Below are positions 1-8,416 of a DNA stretch of 31,647 nt, in pieces. The notes beneath the pieces are model-generated. The model searched no databases, was not told the DNA's origin, and saw nothing but the letters and a program-made list of their open reading frames with translations. Within the stretch, counting starts at the first letter, position 1; each line of letters begins with the position of its first letter. Source of the DNA: Chara braunii (Eukaryota; Streptophyta; Charophyceae; Charales; Characeae); assembly GCA_003427395.1 (NCBI GenBank), contig BFEA01000062.1, positions 2,948,486 to 2,980,132 on the forward strand, written 5' to 3'. The translations under genes were made by a program, and so were the position numbers.

Positions 1-233
1 TAGACTATCACTCACCCACACCAGATGGAAAACTCTACAGACTGTCGGTTCACACCCCATCACAAGCCAGCAAAACATCCACGAAACAAAGAAAGGTCAG
101 TCACACACTGTTCTCATTTCTATCTTCATGTTTTCTATGTTCCATACTTTCTCCTTCATATTCCTTTCTCATTTCTACGCACCGATAATATTTGCTTTGT
201 TCTACCTATTCCTCCCCGCTCTCTACACAATGA
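1..233 (+). other. Helitron 5' leader, no gene recognised
   Basis: AT-rich, pyrimidine-rich leader ahead of the RepHel coding region. Short open frames here do not resemble Helitron protein. An ATG at 230-232 lies just before the first recognisable RepHel coding, but in a different frame from the Arg-rich stretch that follows. It could be the original start with a nearby one-base indel. No convincing promoter motif was identified. Confidence 0.4.
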
Positions 234-465
234 TTCCCGGCATCAGCCGAAAGTTCCCGCGCTGCCGTAGAAAGAGCACGATCCGCAACAAGAGAACGGC
301 AGAGACGTTTCAGATAAAGACACGTTGAGAATATCCCGCCACGAATCAACAATGCACGCACTCACACGTCTACCTTATTCGCGCGACAAGTTTCAGTCAA
401 TATAATTGATCTCGGAAATAGGACACCTTGCACACACTGTCAAGCGGAAAAATGGCCTCACAAAC
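234..465 (+). CDS. RepHel N-terminal piece: Arg-rich region and Cys zinc-finger-like segment (frame 3)
   Basis: This piece is easy to miss because it is split. From 234 the third frame reads an Arg/Ala/Glu-rich stretch (SAESSRAAVERARSATRERQ) up to a TAA at 315-317. Such Arg-rich, repetitive N-termini are typical of Helitron RepHel proteins. The same frame reopens at 318. From 408 it reads DLGNRTPCTHCQAEKW, matching the RepHel N-terminal zinc-finger entry of the form LGxxxxxCxxCxA. The following part of the domain (RGKVQPP, about 463 onward) is in frame 1, so a frame change lies near 460. The start codon is not certain. Confidence 0.6.
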
Positions 466-639
466 ATCCGTGGCAAAGTACAACCGCCCCTCTGGACGTA
501 TCCCGACACAATGACACCTGCTGCGCGCATTTTGCATCTATGGGAAAAAGATAACAAACATGGTAGATTATTACGATCGCACGCACGCCAATTCGATACA
601 CCACTCGCCCTCGCATCCTAATCCGTTAAGGAAATCCTG

Positions 640-1503
640 ATGCCTGCTGGGCGCTGGCTGGGTATGCTAAGAATAGAAGGCCGACTCCAACAACACATTG
701 GTCCGCTACTCCCAAACGAGAACCAACAACCATCCTTTGCCCAAATATATATACACGATCCACAAGATGGCAATAACGCAACCCTCTTACGTTTACAAAG
801 ACTCGACCTACCACAAAACACCCCGCTTGCCACAGTCCAAGCCATCAAACCTCTACTGCGAACTCTTCATTCTTTATTTTGTCAATGCAACCGATGGGTT
901 CGAGATTTCATTACCCTCTCTGAATTCCCGGAACATGCACTAGAAAATGTTCATGTTGTCATCAATCCGGATGTACGCCCGTTACAAGAGCACGCACGAA
1001 GATACAACAGATCAGAAGGCCTCCAAGAGCTCTGTGTTCTAATGCATGACGAACCCATTAATCGCGAAATTGGGATCCACCGACGTACGGGTGGAGTTTT
1101 ACCTATTCCAGAAACGAAGCGGGTATTTGATCCACTGCACTATACCTTGCTTTTTCCGTCGGGCGAAGATGGATGGGCGGCTGAACAAGCTGACCAAACG
1201 GATCCTAATATTCATAATATCACTGCACGAGAATTCTATGCATTCCATCTCAATACACGACATACAGAAAGAACCACAATTTTCCATGCTTCACATCTTT
1301 TCCAAAAGTACGTTTGTATGACGTTCGCTAAAATTGAGAATGCCCGTCTTTTATACAATCGCTTCCACCAGGCGGAGATCCGAGCAGATCTCTATCAAAA
1401 CCTCCATGACCACGTTATGTTATACGACAATGCAGAAAACATTAGCCAACGGATTATTATTCCCGCATCATTCACAGGTGGTCCGCGCTATATGTATCGA
1501 TGA
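640..1503 (+). CDS. RepHel segment: Helitron-like N-terminal domain
   Basis: This 287-codon open segment is framed by stops that interrupt one longer gene: upstream TAA at 619-621 and downstream TGA at 1501-1503, both in the same frame. The first methionine is simply the first after the upstream stop and is not a natural start; coding homology runs upstream to about 460. It carries the family blocks HIGPLLP (about residues 19-25), FAQIYIHD, IHRRTGGVLPIPETKRVFDPLHYTL in scattered form, LLFPSGEDGW, LFQKYVCMTFAKIE and IIIPASFTGGPRYMY at the C-end. These match the Helitron-like N domain that precedes the HUH nuclease. The stop at 1501-1503 sits inside the very conserved RYM-x-x-YQDAMA block and is a simple nonsense mutation. 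Confidence 0.85.
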   Translation: MPAGRWLGMLRIEGRLQQHIGPLLPNENQQPSFAQIYIHDPQDGNNATLLRLQRLDLPQNTPLATVQAIKPLLRTLHSLFCQCNRWVRDFITLSEFPEHALENVHVVINPDVRPLQEHARRYNRSEGLQELCVLMHDEPINREIGIHRRTGGVLPIPETKRVFDPLHYTLLFPSGEDGWAAEQADQTDPNIHNITAREFYAFHLNTRHTERTTIFHASHLFQKYVCMTFAKIENARLLYNRFHQAEIRADLYQNLHDHVMLYDNAENISQRIIIPASFTGGPRYMYR

Positions 1504-2094
1504 TATCAAGATGCAATGGCTGCTGTTCAAGAATTGGTTGCTCCCGATCTTTTCATCACGATAACCTGCAATCCACATTGGCCTGAAATTGAAAGCGCAC
1601 TCATGTCAAACCAACAACCCGCGGATAGACCGGATTTGCTTGCGCGTATCTTCAAAGGATACTTACGACAACTCATTCACGACATTCACTCGAGTCACGC
1701 CCTTGGAATAACCACCGCATATGTCTATACTATTGAATTTAAAAAAAGTGGCTTACCACATGCTCATCTTATTGTTATTCTTAAAGACGATGCTAAAATC
1801 TCTACACCCGAACAGATCGATATTGTCGTCTGTGCTGAAATCCCCGAAAATCCAGAGCTGCGCGAACTCGTCTTAACTCATATGATACACAATCCATGTG
1901 GAATCTACAATCCTACCACTTCATGCATGCGCAATGATCAATGCACACGATTCTTCCCCAAAGAATTTTCAGAACGAACAACATGGAATGAGGAGACGGG
2001 ATATCCTATCTACCGCCGCCGTGCACTGTCTGATGGAGGAATAACAGCTTCTCTGCGTGATCAACTGCTCGACAACTCTTGGATTACCTTATAA
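1504..2094 (+). CDS. RepHel segment: HUH (Rep) endonuclease core
   Basis: Continues the same frame after the TGA at 1501-1503. It reads YQDAMA, DLFITITCNPHWPEI (about 1546-1590), RPDLLARIFK, and YTIEFKKSGLPHAHLIVIL. The two histidines of GLPHAH (1759-1761 and 1765-1767) are the HUH metal-binding pair of Rep nucleases. Further on come HNPCGIYNP and CTRFFPKEF, also family-typical. The frame ends at TAA 2092-2094 in the middle of the conserved DNxWxxPYNPYL block. The +1 frame from 2087 reads PYNPYLFLRYSCHINVEI, so a small indel near 2086-2090 ended this piece. The role is nicking and strand transfer at Helitron ends. Confidence 0.85.
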   Translation, partial: YQDAMAAVQELVAPDLFITITCNPHWPEIESALMSNQQPADRPDLLARIFKGYLRQLIHDIHSSHALGITTAYVYTIEFKKSGLPHAHLIVILKDDAKISTPEQIDIVVCAEIPENPELRELVLTHMIHNPCGIYNPTTSCMRNDQCTRFFPKEFSERTTWNEETGYPIYRRRALSDGGITASLRDQLLDNSWITL

Positions 2095-2181
2095 TCCTTA
2101 CCTCTTTCTTCGCTACAGCTGCCATATCAATGTCGAAATCAAGGCATCAACAACCGTCTGTCGCTATATATGTTCGAATAT
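2087..2181 (+). other. Frameshift-bounded RepHel piece carrying the catalytic Tyr motif
   Basis: Between the two large open segments the coding runs in frame 2: PYNPYLFLRYSCHINVEI from 2087, then RYIC at 2162-2173. It then returns to frame 1 at YMFEYTLKG (2167-2193). Helitron Rep proteins have two tyrosines in a block like RYLxKYxxKG. Here the first Tyr codon is read in frame 2 (2165-2167) and the second in frame 1 (2179-2181), so the shift falls between the two catalytic residues. Each piece shows family sequence, so this is decay and not an intron with clear splice sites. Confidence 0.7.
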
Positions 2182-4506
2182 ACCTTAAAAGGTCCAAACA
2201 GAGCAATGGTCACTGAGGCGCTCAATAGAAACGATGAAATTCAAACCTATCAAGACATGCGCACAATTGGTGCAATTGAAGCATGTTGGAGAATTTTCGA
2301 CTTCGACGTGTCCGAACGATACCCTCCTGTAACCGCACTTCCGGTTCATACGGAAAACCGACAACGTGTTTATTTTCGACAACAACAACAAGCTCAACAA
2401 ATTGCACATGCTCCGCCGCCCGAAACCGAACTCACAACATGGCTCAAATGGAATACTACACATCTTCATGATCCTCAAGAAACTAAGCCCCTTTACAAAG
2501 ACATGGTCCGTAGGTTCATATTTGATAAATCGAGTAAACAATGGGTCCTGCGACGACGTGCAGCAAATACTATTGGCCGTATCCACAGCATCCATCCAAA
2601 CGCAGGTGACACATTCTACCTACGCATGCTACTTACTTCGCCGCACTCCCGCGGTGCAACCACATTCGCCCACTTACGAACTGTCGACAACAACACTCAC
2701 CCTACATTCCAATCTGCATGCAAGGCACTCGGCCTTCTCAATGACAACACCCAATTTGACGTTGTCCTTCGCGATGCTATTTTTACCTCGCCATCACCTA
2801 TGGTCCGTGATCTTTTCGTCCACATTATTTTACATTGCAATCCTGCGGATCCTAACGAACTTTTTGAAACACACTGGGAACACATGATGAACGATTACCA
2901 TAGAAACCTTGTTGGCGCCAACATTACACGAAATCTTTTAAGAACACTTCTGCTCTTTGACATCGAAGATCGCCTTCAAAAAGAAGGCAGAGAGCTTGAA
3001 GATGTTGGTCTTATCGCGCCACTTACAGCTGACCGAAACGAGGCAACACACCTCGCAGAACGGCCACATCGAAGCGGGATCCCAAAACTGATTGATGATG
3101 AAATATCGTATGACAAACAAGAAGTACAACAAACACTCGATATCAATCTCCCGCTTCTTCGACCATCACAACATGCACTATTCCAACGTGTTGTCACTGC
3201 CACGGAAAATAATGAACCGCTCTGCCTCTTTGTTGATGTTCCTGCAGGAACTGGAAAAACTTTCTGCTTCAACATCATCCTCGCACATATACGAATGCAA
3301 GACCGAATTGCTCTAGTTGTTGCGTCAAGTGGCATTGCAGGAACACTCCTCGCCGGAGGTCGAACTTTTCACTCTCGCTTCAAAGCACCACAAACACCAA
3401 CCGAAACATCTACTCTAGACATTCCTAAACAAAGCACGCTTGCCGACCTCATTCGCATGGCAGTCACTATTGTCTGGGATGAAGCTCCTATGATAAACAG
3501 ATACCAGGTTGAAGCCATGGACATAACATTTCAAGATATTTGTTCCTCTACACTACCCTTTGGTGGCAAAGTTATGGTCCTCGGAGGTGACTTCGGGCAA
3601 ATCTTGCCTGTTGTTACCAAAGGAAACCGCACACAAACAATTGTTGCATGTCTAAAATCTTCACCGCTTTGGGAACATTTCCAAACGATGCACCTGACTG
3701 AAAACATGCGCGTTCTCGCCCTGAACAACACTCCCGAAGCCCAACAGTGTGCTCAATGGTTACTCGCACTCGGCAATGGCGATCTAGAGCAACCGGACCC
3801 GGCATCGCCTAACAAAATTACCCTTCCATCTCACCTGTGCCTCCATGGAGGAACGATGGACCTCATTGGCTGGACATTTCCCAATCTTACAACCAACTAT
3901 CACAACCCACAATGGCTTGCCGAACGCCTTATTCTAACGCCAAAAAATCAAACTGTTTCGGCCCTAAACTCAACAATCCTTGACCAGTTTCCTGGCTCTC
4001 CTATCACATCCCTTAGTGCCGACACACTCCTCCCAAACGATACATATCCCGACATCTCTATCGACATCTCTATCGACACTCTTAATACTCTAGGTCTACC
4101 TTCACTACCACCACATGTTCTCCACCTAAAACAACATGTTCCCATCATTCTTTTGCGTAACATAGCGATGAGAAATGGTCTTTGCAATGGCACGCGGCTG
4201 ATTCTCGACTCTATAACCAACAACCGCTTGCTGCACTCGCGCATCTTGCCATCACTCAAACCCGCTCTACTCCCACGAATTCTGCTTTCAGTCACCGATC
4301 AAACAAGTCCATTCCCATGGCAGCGGCGACAATTTCCTGTCCGTCCAGCCTTCGCAATCACAATAAACAAATCCCAAGGACAATCAATCAAATATGCAGG
4401 CATCGACCTCCGACAACCAGCCTTTGCCCATGGCCAGCTTTACGTTGCCGCGTCTCGTGTTGGTAACCCCTCCCACATTCGATTTGCCCTCCCAATTGAG
4501 CTTTGA
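2170..4506 (+). CDS. RepHel segment: PIF1-type SF1 helicase domain
   Basis: The longest open segment of the Helitron (778 codons). Residues 1-330 hold the linker between Rep and helicase, including the family block DVGLIAP. The helicase starts around residue 335. Walker A is VPAGTGKTF (residues 357-365); Walker B is IVWDEAPM, with Asp-Glu near 437-438. GGDFGQILPV is near 472, and the C-terminal motif AITINKSQGQSIKYAGIDL is near 727, followed by QLYVAASRV. All key SF1/PIF1 residues appear present. The first Met is only the first after a frameshift; coding extends upstream. The TGA at 4504-4506 is not the natural end, because the frame beginning 4502 reads on to NIVYKEILA with TAA at 4544-4546. 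The domain would unwind donor DNA during transposition. Confidence 0.9.
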   Translation: MFEYTLKGPNRAMVTEALNRNDEIQTYQDMRTIGAIEACWRIFDFDVSERYPPVTALPVHTENRQRVYFRQQQQAQQIAHAPPPETELTTWLKWNTTHLHDPQETKPLYKDMVRRFIFDKSSKQWVLRRRAANTIGRIHSIHPNAGDTFYLRMLLTSPHSRGATTFAHLRTVDNNTHPTFQSACKALGLLNDNTQFDVVLRDAIFTSPSPMVRDLFVHIILHCNPADPNELFETHWEHMMNDYHRNLVGANITRNLLRTLLLFDIEDRLQKEGRELEDVGLIAPLTADRNEATHLAERPHRSGIPKLIDDEISYDKQEVQQTLDINLPLLRPSQHALFQRVVTATENNEPLCLFVDVPAGTGKTFCFNIILAHIRMQDRIALVVASSGIAGTLLAGGRTFHSRFKAPQTPTETSTLDIPKQSTLADLIRMAVTIVWDEAPMINRYQVEAMDITFQDICSSTLPFGGKVMVLGGDFGQILPVVTKGNRTQTIVACLKSSPLWEHFQTMHLTENMRVLALNNTPEAQQCAQWLLALGNGDLEQPDPASPNKITLPSHLCLHGGTMDLIGWTFPNLTTNYHNPQWLAERLILTPKNQTVSALNSTILDQFPGSPITSLSADTLLPNDTYPDISIDISIDTLNTLGLPSLPPHVLHLKQHVPIILLRNIAMRNGLCNGTRLILDSITNNRLLHSRILPSLKPALLPRILLSVTDQTSPFPWQRRQFPVRPAFAITINKSQGQSIKYAGIDLRQPAFAHGQLYVAASRVGNPSHIRFALPIEL

Positions 4507-4591
4507 TCAAACGACAAATATTGTATACAAAGAAATTCTTGCATAATCTGTCCATACAAATGCCTGATTTTCAGATTCCTCATATGATTCC

Positions 4592-5539
4592 ATGCATTTC
4601 GTTGTCCTCTGTGCAGGTGCTCCAACAACGCCAACAACTCCCAAAAAACTCAAAACTACATCCTCTGACTATACACCATCTGCTTCTACCACGCCGACGG
4701 ATACATCCTCCCAACCTTCCCCCACCATACATATAACACCATCTACTTCTCCAGACCTGACACTATCTTCTCCGTCTCGACAAACCACTGCAACTCCTTC
4801 GTCGCTATTATCAGGTCCCTCAGTTATCGAACAACATGGTCTAGATGAGCTTACACTTAGCCAACTTGATATCCCCGCACCACAACTTCGCTATCAACCA
4901 CACTCCACCCCTACAGACAGCGCTGATGAGTACACAAAATGGGATGCTTGGCATCATGTCCTTCGCACTGACACAATTGAACACATAATCGACCAAATTC
5001 TATGGGAAGACTTCCTTCTCATAGACCATGCTGCTTTCTCCCCTTCTCTCTACACCTTCTTCGCTGCATACAAACACAACAGAGAGCAAGAACTTAATCG
5101 ACCCCCACCCACCCCCTCCATCACAACCAGAGACCACTACCGTACTACAGGTTCTCATGCCGGGCTACTAAAATACAGACACGACCGTATTCTCGACGCA
5201 CACCACAAATACGCATTCATCACTTCAGCACAACCTACACCTCCACCCATCCTTCTTCCCACGCGCGAAACAGATCCAGACTGGTGGCGCCCCCTCGCAC
5301 CGTGGGGATGTACACATGCAACTGCCCTTATCCACGACATGCTCAACTCTTACCACACAATTCCCATCTACAACATCCCACACGCCCCACGCACCTGGGA
5401 GTACCTTAGCGATCTCATCGCTGTCTATCACTGTGGACTGCAATCCCAATTCCCTCCTTTCCCTGTCTACAGGACTGATATCCTTCACAGGGCTCTACGA
5501 CTTCTCCACGCTCAAGACTCCTCCAGCCGCTCCACATGA
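4592..5539 (+). CDS. Helitron accessory ORF of unknown function, 315 codons
   Basis: An uninterrupted open frame 45 nt after the RepHel stop and in the same frame as the RepHel C-terminal tail. The first 80 or so residues are Pro/Thr/Ser-rich and probably disordered. From about residue 85 the sequence looks globular, with many Trp, Tyr and His residues (EYTKWDAWHHVL, IDQILWEDFLLI, DPDWWRPLAPWG, RTWEYLSDLIAVYH). I do not recognise the family. It does not show the OB-fold motifs of the RPA-like proteins carried by some plant Helitrons, nor a protease or nuclease motif. A pyrimidine-rich tract ending in CAG (4596-4617) could be a splice acceptor, so this may be a 3' exon instead of a separate gene. 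It is the only long unbroken frame in the Helitron, which may mean a real product or captured host sequence. Confidence 0.6.
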   Translation: MHFVVLCAGAPTTPTTPKKLKTTSSDYTPSASTTPTDTSSQPSPTIHITPSTSPDLTLSSPSRQTTATPSSLLSGPSVIEQHGLDELTLSQLDIPAPQLRYQPHSTPTDSADEYTKWDAWHHVLRTDTIEHIIDQILWEDFLLIDHAAFSPSLYTFFAAYKHNREQELNRPPPTPSITTRDHYRTTGSHAGLLKYRHDRILDAHHKYAFITSAQPTPPPILLPTRETDPDWWRPLAPWGCTHATALIHDMLNSYHTIPIYNIPHAPRTWEYLSDLIAVYHCGLQSQFPPFPVYRTDILHRALRLLHAQDSSSRST

Positions 5540-5948
5540 GGCTCGCCAACAACGAACATTGCCAGCAAGCTCTTCGGTGGATGTTTCCACAATCGGCTCA
5601 ACGACAACCGAAAGAAAGACAGAGAGAGCTCCAACTGCTGCTTCTTGATGTGTGCATACGTTGGGGCGGAGGGGGACAAACGGAGACAGATGTTTGCAGG
5701 TGCAAATGTCCAATTTGACTACAGAGAGACAGAGAAAGAGAGAGGTGGGGGGGAGACAGAGAACAGCTGCGAGAGAGACACTAAGAGAGACAGAGAGAGA
5801 AGAGAGAAAAAACAGGACAATGTTTTTGGCCACAACACATAACACAGAAAAAACTCTTTCTTTTTTGCTAACCATGTCCTATGTTGTGTGCGTACAACTT
5901 CTACTACCTTACCCCCCCATCCTCACCTCTCACGACCTTCGCCCTTCT
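5540..5948 (+). other. Helitron 3' non-coding tail with purine-rich AGAGAC tract
   Basis: Non-coding stretch between the accessory ORF and the terminal hairpin. About 5715-5815 is strongly purine-rich, made of irregular GAGAGACAGAGA units, a simple-sequence tract. The short open frames on either strand across it are low-complexity by-products. No gene is supported. Confidence 0.6.
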
Positions 5949-5980
5949 CGCCGCGGGCGGAACCGCGGCGGGTCCACTTG
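5949..5980 (+). other. Helitron 3' terminal hairpin and CTTG end
   Basis: CGCCGCGG (5949-5956), a 6-nt loop (GCGGAA), and the perfect complement CCGCGGCG (5963-5970) form an 8-bp GC-rich stem. GGTCCA then leads to CTTG (5977-5980), followed by T. Helitrons end in a short hairpin about 10 nt before CTRR and insert between A and T. The position, right after RepHel coding and on the same strand, fits. The third base (T where A/G is expected) is off consensus. Confidence 0.75.
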
Positions 5981-6600
5981 TATTCCTTTATGACTTGCCG
6001 AAGGAGTAGGAACCGAAAACGGGAAAAAAAAAAAAAAAAAAAAAAAGAGCACACAAGTTAGCCCCCAAAATCACGATTTTGACCTTACTGCCGAAAATCG
6101 AAATTTTTTCTTTTCTTGGATTTTGTTTTCTCGCTATTTCTGTTGTGGAAAATCGCAATAGTGCAACATCTGAAATTTCCATTTTCGTTTTTCTTCTGAA
6201 AATTCGAAATTTTGTTGTTGAACATCCGGAATATCCTTCTTTTCGAAAATTTTGATTTCCTGTTGCATTTCCCGTTATTTGGAAATTCAGAATATTTTTT
6301 TTCCGAAATTCGTTTTTCTGAAAACGGTACGGGAAATCCCTCCTGCGGTTATCATTTTCCAAACTGCGAATACTCTCATCTGAGTAAGTCCGAATATTTG
6401 ATTTCTTTTCGGAAATTTTTTCTTTCGCAGTTGTATTTCTTTTTCGGAAAATCATTGGCAGTCTGAAGTTTCAATTTTTTTTTTCTCATTGATAATTTCG
6501 CACTTCAAGGGAGGTTGGGAGACTTACTGAACTTGCAAAACTCGGGATTTTTTTATTTTTTTCTCGAATTTTTTTTTTACAAGTTCAAACTTTTCTTTTT
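5981..6600. repeat. A23 tract and T-rich low-complexity region
   Basis: The stretch after the Helitron end contains an uninterrupted run of 23 A (6024-6046). About 500 bases follow that are T-rich and dominated by degenerate GAAAATTC/CGAAATTT words, with T runs near 6293-6303, 6475-6483 and 6560-6600. Open frames here are artefacts of composition. No terminal repeats or coding similarity were seen. It could be an old degenerate satellite or the remnant of a retroposon tail. Confidence 0.55.
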
Positions 6601-6725
6601 TGATTAGTTGCTCCTTATCTGGGCGATTTTTCCCAACCACCCCTCCCCACCTATGTTGTTGCCCCCTCTGGTCTTACCTTCTCTCTCGGTCTCCGGGTAC
6701 CCCCTGCGGTGGCATTGGTGAGTTG

Positions 6726-6845
6726 CCACGTCAGCAGACCACGTCAGCAGGCCACGTCAGCGGACCACATCAGCAGGACGCGTCAGCAGGCCACATCAGC
6801 CGACAACCGTGCCACGTCAGCAGCAGGGAGTACCACGTCAGCAGG
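6726..6845 (+). repeat. Minisatellite of CCACGTCAGCAGG-type units
   Basis: About eight imperfect copies of a roughly 13-bp unit (consensus CCACGTCAGCAGG, with CACATCAGC, CGCGTCAGC and CACGTCAGCGG variants; some copies are spaced by extra bases). The core TGACGTG/ACGTCA resembles the target of plant bZIP factors. The array lies just upstream of the Gypsy-1 gag start (6887), in the place of the missing 5' LTR or leader, so it may belong to the element's leader. Confidence 0.75.
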
Positions 6846-6886
6846 CCCTGGCCTGGTCTATGCTTTTGCGCTCACAAACAGCCGTC

Positions 6887-8347
6887 ATGGACCAGAAGTC
6901 CGGGGAAACGGACATGGCCTATCAGGCCCGGATGCAGCAGCAACCGCAACAAAGAAGAAGGCAGAGGACGCCGAGAAGGCACGTCTACTGGCAATTGAAC
7001 AGCAGCGCCAGCACGACGAGGCAGCAGCAAAGGCTGCTGATGAAGAACGAGTTCAACGGGGTGAGAATATATTTAGCGGAGAGCAAAATTTGCTACAATG
7101 GTAGCGGATTGGCGGGCCGAGGCCGAGAATGGCAAGATGGAGGATAGCAAAAACAAGATCGCTCTTCTCCTCTCCCATCTCATGGACCTCCTGGCAACAT
7201 GCATTACACAACAGGAGGACATCCACAGCCTCGACGACGCGCTGACTCAAGTCCACGGCCGGCTCCGGCAGCTGGAGCAGCGACTTGTCGCCGCCCCCGA
7301 TGCCAGCTCTTCCAACACCTCCGATCGCCTCGAAGCATTGGAGATGGACGTCGGCTCCCTCAGGGACGACGTTTAGTTACAGCAAACTGCAACGCAACAG
7401 TTGGAGCAGCAGATCTGCACTGCCGCCAACAACTCGAGTTCGGAACCGCGCGAGACAGCTCCAAAGTTTGGCGGGCAGGAGATCTTCTGCGACTCGACGA
7501 AGACAAATCCGATTCCATGGTTCCACAAGTTTGAGCTCATGCTGCAGCTACACTACGTCGAAGAACACAAGCACCACGCATACTTATACTCCCGCTCAGG
7601 AGGCACGTGCCAAGCATGGTTGGACAATCTCTTGTCCAAGTACGGAGTGGTAGTTGCTGACTTGCATACCAAGATCAGCTAGGATGATCTGAAGACGGTG
7701 TGGCATAAGCGGTTCCAAGTAGAGCCGCCGGAGATCAAGGCAATGGACAAGCTGATGGTCTTCGAACAAGGCACGCTGCCGAGCGTCGACTGGAGTGCCG
7801 AGTACCAACGCTTGACATCCGTCCCAGACATCCAAATGGGCTTCAAAGCCATCCGCCACTATTTTATCTCAAGGTCGTGTCCGACATTGAGCAATGCCTT
7901 GACTCACGTCGAGGACACCTTGACGACAATGGCGAAACTCTTTGACAAGGCCGCGCAGATTATTATCACGAACAAGGAGGCTAAGAACCTGCATTCGTCT
8001 GCGCCAGGTCCGAGCAGAGACCAGCATCGACCGAAAGTGGCCGTGGTCGCGGCGGCAACGCCGTTTGACCAAACTAGCGAGGCTGTGTCTGCCAATGAAG
8101 GGGACAGACTCGCAGCCGCCCGGGAAGGTGGCCGCCCCGGCAAAGGCTGAGGACGCGGCAAGCCGAAGACAAACACTGCATCTAGCCCCGGCCCGATGCA
8201 GCAGCTCCAGCCCCATGGGCCCACTTCGGTCTCTCCGAAACAGCGTACAAAGCACGCACGAGATTCCACTATTGCCTATGGTGCAACAGCGATCTCCATG
8301 AGACAGTGGCCTGCCCGTCGAAAAGCAAGGGCAAATCGGAAAACTGA
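6887..8347 (+). pseudogene. gag: Gypsy-1 gag, broken
   Basis: Likely start is the ATG at 6887 (MDQKSGETDMAYQARM, frame 2). A shift near 6935 moves to frame 1, with a charged coiled-coil stretch (KKKAEDAEKARLLAIEQQRQ). Another shift near 7100 moves to frame 3 (VADWRAEAENGKMEDSKNK onward). Frame 3 runs through TAG stops at 7374-7376 and 7680-7682 (the latter at the expected Trp in ISWDDLK), and a TGA at 8148-8150. It contains the retrotransposon capsid-type region (PWFHKFELMLQLHYVEEHKHHAYLYSRSGG in scattered form; WHKRFQVEP; ISRSCP). A last shift gives frame 2 with a CCHC zinc knuckle CX2CX4HX4C at 8273-8314, ending at TGA 8345-8347. Gag would package the element RNA in virus-like particles. 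Confidence 0.8.
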
Positions 8348-8416
8348 GCACCGCCGGGAGTTACTCGACAACACTCTCGACGCCTTCGGAACCGGTCACT
8401 TCGCGGGTGACCGGCA

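Larger units (their letters stand above)
234..4546 (+). pseudogene. RepHel (Helitron Rep-helicase) gene, broken by stops and frameshifts
   Basis: Full-length Helitron transposase relic. The order of parts is: Arg-rich N-terminus (234-314); CxxC zinc-finger-like segment (about 396-460); Helitron-like N domain (about 460-1503); HUH Rep nuclease with GLPHAH (1504-about 2094); a Tyr motif near 2162-2181; then a PIF1-family SF1 helicase to the C-terminal NIVYKEILA ending at 4546. Breaks seen: TAA at 315-317, a frame change near 460, TAA at 619-621, TGA at 1501-1503, a frameshift near 2086-2090, a return shift near 2168-2172, and a last shift near 4500. Reading continues in the original frame after the in-frame stops, and conserved family blocks resume at once. 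These are therefore mutations rather than gene ends, although introns at some junctions cannot be excluded. The protein would act in the nucleus, nicking and unwinding transposon DNA. Confidence 0.85.
1..5980 (+). mobile_element. Helitron (rolling-circle transposon), autonomous type, decayed; 5' end not identified
   Basis: This block encodes a RepHel protein, the hallmark of autonomous Helitrons, which transpose through a Y2 HUH nuclease fused to a PIF1-type helicase. The right end is supported by a hairpin with a perfect 8-bp stem (5949-5956 with 5963-5970) followed 6 nt later by CTTG at 5977-5980 and a T at 5981. This matches the Helitron rule of a 3' hairpin, then CTRR, then insertion before T, with one base off consensus (CTTG). 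The 5' TC terminus could not be located and may lie at or before base 1. The RepHel gene is broken by stops and frameshifts, so the copy is not expected to move by itself. A second open frame lies between the helicase and the 3' end. Confidence 0.85.

Noticed and set aside
5988-6455. 155-codon - strand open frame
   Set aside because: Made of AAATT/GAAAAT-rich low-complexity sequence and Lys/Asn/Phe-rich by composition. No domain.
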